Assembly (NCBI GenBank): GCA_003427395.1
Contig: BFEA01000646.1
Coordinates: 440,243 to 473,067 of the forward strand
DNA: 32,825 bases
Direction: 5' to 3'
DNA from: Chara braunii
Lineage: Eukaryota > Streptophyta > Charophyceae > Charales > Characeae
A program made the position numbers and the translations under genes. Shown one piece after another: positions 29,837-32,825 of the stretch. How positions within the stretch are numbered: position 1 is the stretch's first letter; the number at the start of each line of letters is the position of its first letter. The notes beneath the pieces were generated by a model that worked only from the letters and a program-made list of their open reading frames with translations, made no database searches and was not told the origin of the DNA.

Positions 29837-31377
29837 CAGTAGCAGCAGCCGTAGCGGCCGCGGTACTTGTACTCTCCTCGGTCAAGCTAAACCTGACCCA
29901 TGGTGTTGGCTGTCCATTTTCGGCCTGCGATGCTGGTTTCGCCTTCCCATTGTTTCGGGACTTGTTGTTGCTTCGCGGCTGGACAACAGCCACCTGATCT
30001 CTGTCACGTGATGATGGAGTGGCTACTGGGTCTTCTCCACTGTCCGATTGGACTGCATCGAAGTGCTGCGGTCGCGGACCAGTCTTTACCTTCTCCACAT
30101 AGGTCGGCTGCCACGTTGACTTCTCGTGTGCAGCTGCCCTGTTGGTCTTTATGATCTCTCTCGCCTTGTCAATGATCTCGGCAAAAGTGGTATACTGCTT
30201 GTGATCACCAAGTGTCTGGCTCAGCGCAGCGCATGACTTGTTGTAGAACTCACGGCGTAGATGCGTGAATGGTAAGTCCAGATTGGGCACGGCCGTGATC
30301 TTCTGCCATTCCGTGAGCCAGTCACGTGTTGTTGTGTTGCCCTGAGACATGGTGAAGATACGGTTGATGGCGAGTGTTGGTGCGTCGTCGACGATGAACC
30401 GCTTCTTCCACAGCCATGTTAACTCTTCCCATAATCCGTGACGTCGACGCCGTGGGTGGCTGCCAGGTGGGTCAACCAGGACTGGCATCCCCCCTTTGAG
30501 TTAAGGAATAGGGCGCCGATGTACGCGTGCTTGGCGATAGGCAGAATCCGAAGTTGCGTCGTGAATGCTTCCCACCAGAGGACCGGATCCTGATGTGTGT
30601 AGTTGTCGAACTTTTCCCGTTGGAAAGTTGGCATCTTGGACAACTTTGGATTGCCATCCGAGTTCGTCGACTGCAGTTGCTGGACCTCGGTCTTCAACGT
30701 GTCCAGCTGGCTGCTGATGGTGGTTGGCGCCGCAAAGGTGCTGATGTCGCCGAGCATTGCCACTACGTGGTTAACGCGTTCCTCCAGTTGGCGGCTAGAG
30801 GGTGCACTGCTGGAAGCTCCAGCGTCTGGTCCTGGTACAGCCTGTTCCAGGTCCAGTACACCGGAATTGAGTGCCCGTGTTGCATCCCCGTGGCTCTGCT
30901 GCTCTGCACTATCCGGCGGAGGTTCGCCAACTCCTGGTGCTGTGTCTTCAGATCCTGGTACTGTTGTTGCAGTTCCTGGTTCTGTCTCTCTAACTCGGAC
31001 CGTTGGTAGTTGCAAGCATACAACAACCGTGTCACGAGTTTGGAGAGGAACTCCTTATGCTGCTCTTCCAGTGTTGCGTCGTCGCCGTTCGGTTCAAAGT
31101 GCCAGAACTTGAGTCTCTCGATGTTGTTGGCTTCATGCCGCTGCAGCAGATCCTGGGCTTCCTTGCGGCGAGCCTGGGCATCTGCGTCTGCTTCGGCTTG
31201 TAGCCGCAGCTTCTCTGCTGTTGCCGCTGCTTCAGCCTGTAGGCGGGCAGCCTCGGCTGGCAGCTGGCGTTGTTCCTCAGCCTCGATGAAAGCGAGCTGA
31301 GCCTGGAAGCGCTGTTTGTAGTCGGCAATGGACTCATTGGCCAGTTGGCCTGGCAGGCCCATTGCTGGACCCGTCAT
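29751..31377 (-). pseudogene. Gag with coiled coil and CCHC zinc knuckle (frameshifted)
   Basis: The start is the ATG at 31377. Frame 1 (31377-30763) gives a Glu/Gln/Ala-rich coiled coil over about residues 20-165. Frame 2 (31015-30419) carries a Ser/Pro linker, a second short coiled coil (RQLEERVNHVVAML) and the capsid-like KMPTFQREKFDNYTHQDPV. Frame 3 (30488-29751) continues the capsid with EELTWLWKKRFIVDD and LRREFYNKSCAALSQ. A perfect knuckle, CYWCNNTKHKTSLC (C-X2-C-X4-H-X4-C), lies at 29844-29803 in a further frame, so at least three shifts separate start and knuckle. Gag forms the particle and binds element RNA. The shifts are more likely decay or consensus error than programmed events, because they lie inside domains. 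Confidence 0.85.
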
Positions 31378-31381
31378 GCTG

Positions 31382-31526
31382 ACGTGGCACTGTGACTAAC
31401 GTGGCACTGTGACTGACGTGGCACTGTTGCTTACGTGGCACTGCTTACGTGGCACTGTGACGTGGCACTGTTGCTTACGTGGCACTGCTGACGTGGCACA
31501 GTTGACGTGGCACTGCTGACGTGGCA
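31382..31526. promoter_or_regulatory. Ten-copy ACGTGGCA array upstream of gag
   Basis: ACGTGGCA occurs at 31382, 31399, 31416, 31433, 31447, 31460, 31477, 31491, 31505 and 31519, spaced 13-14 or 17 bp. Several copies read TGACGTGGCA, an ACGT-core sequence of the kind bound by plant bZIP factors (G-box/ABRE class). The array ends four bases before the gag ATG on the minus strand, so it lies in the 5' leader. A tandem leader repeat without regulatory role is the alternative. Confidence 0.7.
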
Positions 31527-31755
31527 CTGTACCAACTCGGAAATGCATGCAAAGGGTGGGTGGGGAGGGAAAACGCAGGTAGGAAACCAACCCAACAATA
31601 CTTTCCTCCCGACCCTAATCAACAGATAAAATAAAATAAAAAAATAAAAGAGGACTACTTCTTTTTTTTTTTCTTTTTTTTTTTGTATATCTGTCGATCG
31701 GTTATGAGTGAGACATGTCAGAAGAGTACTATGAACGAGTTCCAGGCTAGGTTCC

Positions 31756-31990
31756 GCAAAGTTTCGGCTTTCACAAAATGCGATATTGAAAAAAAAAATT
31801 TGCGAGGTAGAATAGAGATGCAATTTTCAGAAAAGAACTAAATCCCGTTTCTGATAATATGGCAATCTCCGAATATGCCAATCGAAATGTTGGTAGGCTT
31901 CGCAAGTTTTCGGTTTTCAAAAAAATTTGCGAGATAGAATGAAAATTCGATTCTCAGAAAAGAATAATTCCAGTTTCTGAGAATATGAGC
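31756..31990. repeat. Two diverged tandem units in the 5' UTR
   Basis: About 31756-31862 and 31897-31988 are related. Both have GCAA-GTTTTCGG-TTTC, AAATTTGCGAG-TAGAAT, TTTTCAGAAAAGAA (TCTCAG in the second) and TTTCTGA-AATATG. The region is AT-rich and non-coding. Confidence 0.7.
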
Positions 31991-32021
31991 ACTTCTATCG
32001 TTATCCCAATATGCTTAGAGA

Positions 32022-32215
32022 ACGAAATACTAACATCAGAAATTTTCAGCTATGTATGCGAAATATCAGAGAAACGAAATGCTACTATTGGGAATTTTCA
32101 GACAAAACGAAATGCGATTTATCAGAAATTTTCAGATATTTGTTACGTAAAAACGAAATACTTATATCAAAAATTTTCAGGTAAAACGAAATGCGAATAT
32201 CAGAAATTTCAGATA
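32022..32215. repeat. Five short ACGAAAT...TTTTCAG repeats in the 5' UTR
   Basis: ACGAAAT begins units at 32022, 32073, 32107, 32153 and 32186 (spacing 51, 34, 46, 33 bp). Each continues to ATCAGAAATTTTCAG or a close variant. A 99-codon frame through them is a translation of the repeat. Confidence 0.75.
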
Positions 32216-32334
32216 GTTGTTGCGATAATTTTTTTTCAGAGATTTGACGAAGTCCTACTTGATTTACTAACGAGTAATCGATAGATCAAGCAAGTTGGCA
32301 ATTTGATTGAGCGGGTCCTCTGAATGAGAGGTCT

Positions 32335-32346
32335 GCTTCGATACCA
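32335..32346 (-). promoter_or_regulatory. Primer-binding site
   Basis: Three bases (GTT) after the CA end of the 5' LTR the minus strand reads TGGTATCGAAGC. It begins with TGG, the complement of tRNA CCA. It matches the common plant site TGGTATCAGAGC, complementary to initiator methionine tRNA, at 10 of 12 positions. This fixes element orientation and the LTR edge. Confidence 0.8.
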
Positions 32347-32349
32347 AAC

Positions 32350-32793
32350 TGTTGCATACTGTAACGGTGCAGACCAGAACAAGAACCGACCTCTCAATAC
32401 AAGGTATAAGATAGCACAGCGGAAGACTTAGATACCAATGATCCGAATAATCAATATTACAATGCAGCCCTGAACATACATCATCATCATCGTTACACGG
32501 TGTAAATGGGGTCTGGCGCTTCACACAGGAAGACTGCGTTAGCCCCTACCATAAACAGACGAAGAAGAAGGGGGTTAGACGAAGAGGAGGGGAAGATGGG
32601 AATGTCGTCAACACCAAGTCTTCGGCACAGCCCAAATAGTCCCTTGTCGAAATGTCTGAATCCCAAATGTCAAGTCTGGATCCAATGTCGTCAAGTCTCA
32701 AGTCGCAACTCTCTCTCTGTAGTAGTCCGATGATACTGAGAAGTCAGGTGGTGAGAGGGGAAGAAGAGATGGTGGACTTAGAAGAAGAGGAAG

Positions 32794-32825
<32 letters not shown>
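32350..32825 (-). repeat. 5' LTR, partial (cut by window edge)
   Basis: Its 3' end, GTATGCAACA, is at 32350. It matches 16113-16369 over 257 bases with about eight differences and continues beyond the point where the other LTR has its gap. By comparison with the 3' LTR about 900 bases should lie outside the window. A pure CT run starts at 32799 and reaches the edge. Confidence 0.88.

Larger units (their letters stand above)
16113..32825 (-). mobile_element. Giant Ty3/gypsy chromovirus (5' LTR cut by window edge)
   Basis: Minus-strand order: 5' LTR (32825+ to 32350), primer-binding site (32346-32335), 5' UTR with tandem repeats, gag, protease, RT, RNase H, integrase and chromodomain (31377-25811), a non-coding 3' region (25810-17505), polypurine tract (17504-17490), 3' LTR (17489-16113). 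The LTR 3' ends match at 16113 and 32350 and then diverge, exactly as expected. The order RT-RH-IN-chromodomain and the D-x35-E integrase place it with chromoviruses. From 16113 to the window edge is 16.7 kb. With a second LTR of 1377 bp the whole would be about 17.6 kb. Most of the excess is the 3' region, which holds tandem and hairpin arrays. It could include nested insertions that I could not delimit. Confidence 0.88.

Overview
The window is repeat-rich eukaryotic nuclear DNA, most likely from a streptophyte (charophyte-type) green alga such as Chara. The evidence is a plant-type chromodomain Ty3/gypsy element, a nuclear insert of a plant-mitochondrial-type rps12 fragment, Penelope-like retroelements with an N-terminal GIY-YIG nuclease (a layout known from green algae), long microsatellites and CHG-free intergenic clutter. 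The genus is a recollection of similar gag sequences and was not verified. No intact host gene was recognised. The sequence is a draft short-read assembly: a mate-pair junction adapter is embedded at 1872-1909, there is a 710-base N gap, and isolated Ns occur inside a repeat.

Layout. 1-636 is a pyrimidine microsatellite. 1579-6258 is a decayed Penelope-like element (PLE copy A, minus strand): a zinc-knuckle ORF1, then GIY-YIG, then reverse transcriptase (RT), with the 3' UTR duplicated artificially around the adapter. 6374-8175 is a second, 5'-truncated copy (B) lying head-to-tail in the same orientation. Copy B is interrupted by an organellar rps12 fragment (6942-7158) and by a 469-bp repeat-built insertion with a 6-bp target duplication (7466-7934). 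9230-10075 is a dispersed repeat whose diverged relative lies inverted at 17510-18460. 12304-14275 holds three related terminal-inverted-repeat elements, two of them forming a palindrome with arms of about 530 bp around a tRNA-like, A-tailed SINE remnant. 15044-15850 is a degenerate GC-rich repeat.

16113 to the right edge is one giant Ty3/gypsy chromovirus on the minus strand. It has a 3' LTR (16113-17489), a polypurine tract, about 8.3 kb of non-coding 3' region, then chromodomain, integrase, RNase H, RT, protease and gag (25811-31377), a 5' UTR with tandem repeats, a primer-binding site (32335-32346) and the start of the 5' LTR (32350 onward). Gag-pol is broken by many frameshifts and at least three in-frame or frame-ending stops, although the LTRs differ at only about 8 of 257 comparable positions.

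The most unusual signal is in the 3' non-coding region and LTR of this element. It contains arrays of short hairpins whose loops are conserved in sequence while the two stem arms change together from copy to copy (20172-21000, 23054-23868, 17280-17337, possibly 24449-24625). Such covariation points to selection on RNA or DNA secondary structure. I know of no named element that matches it.
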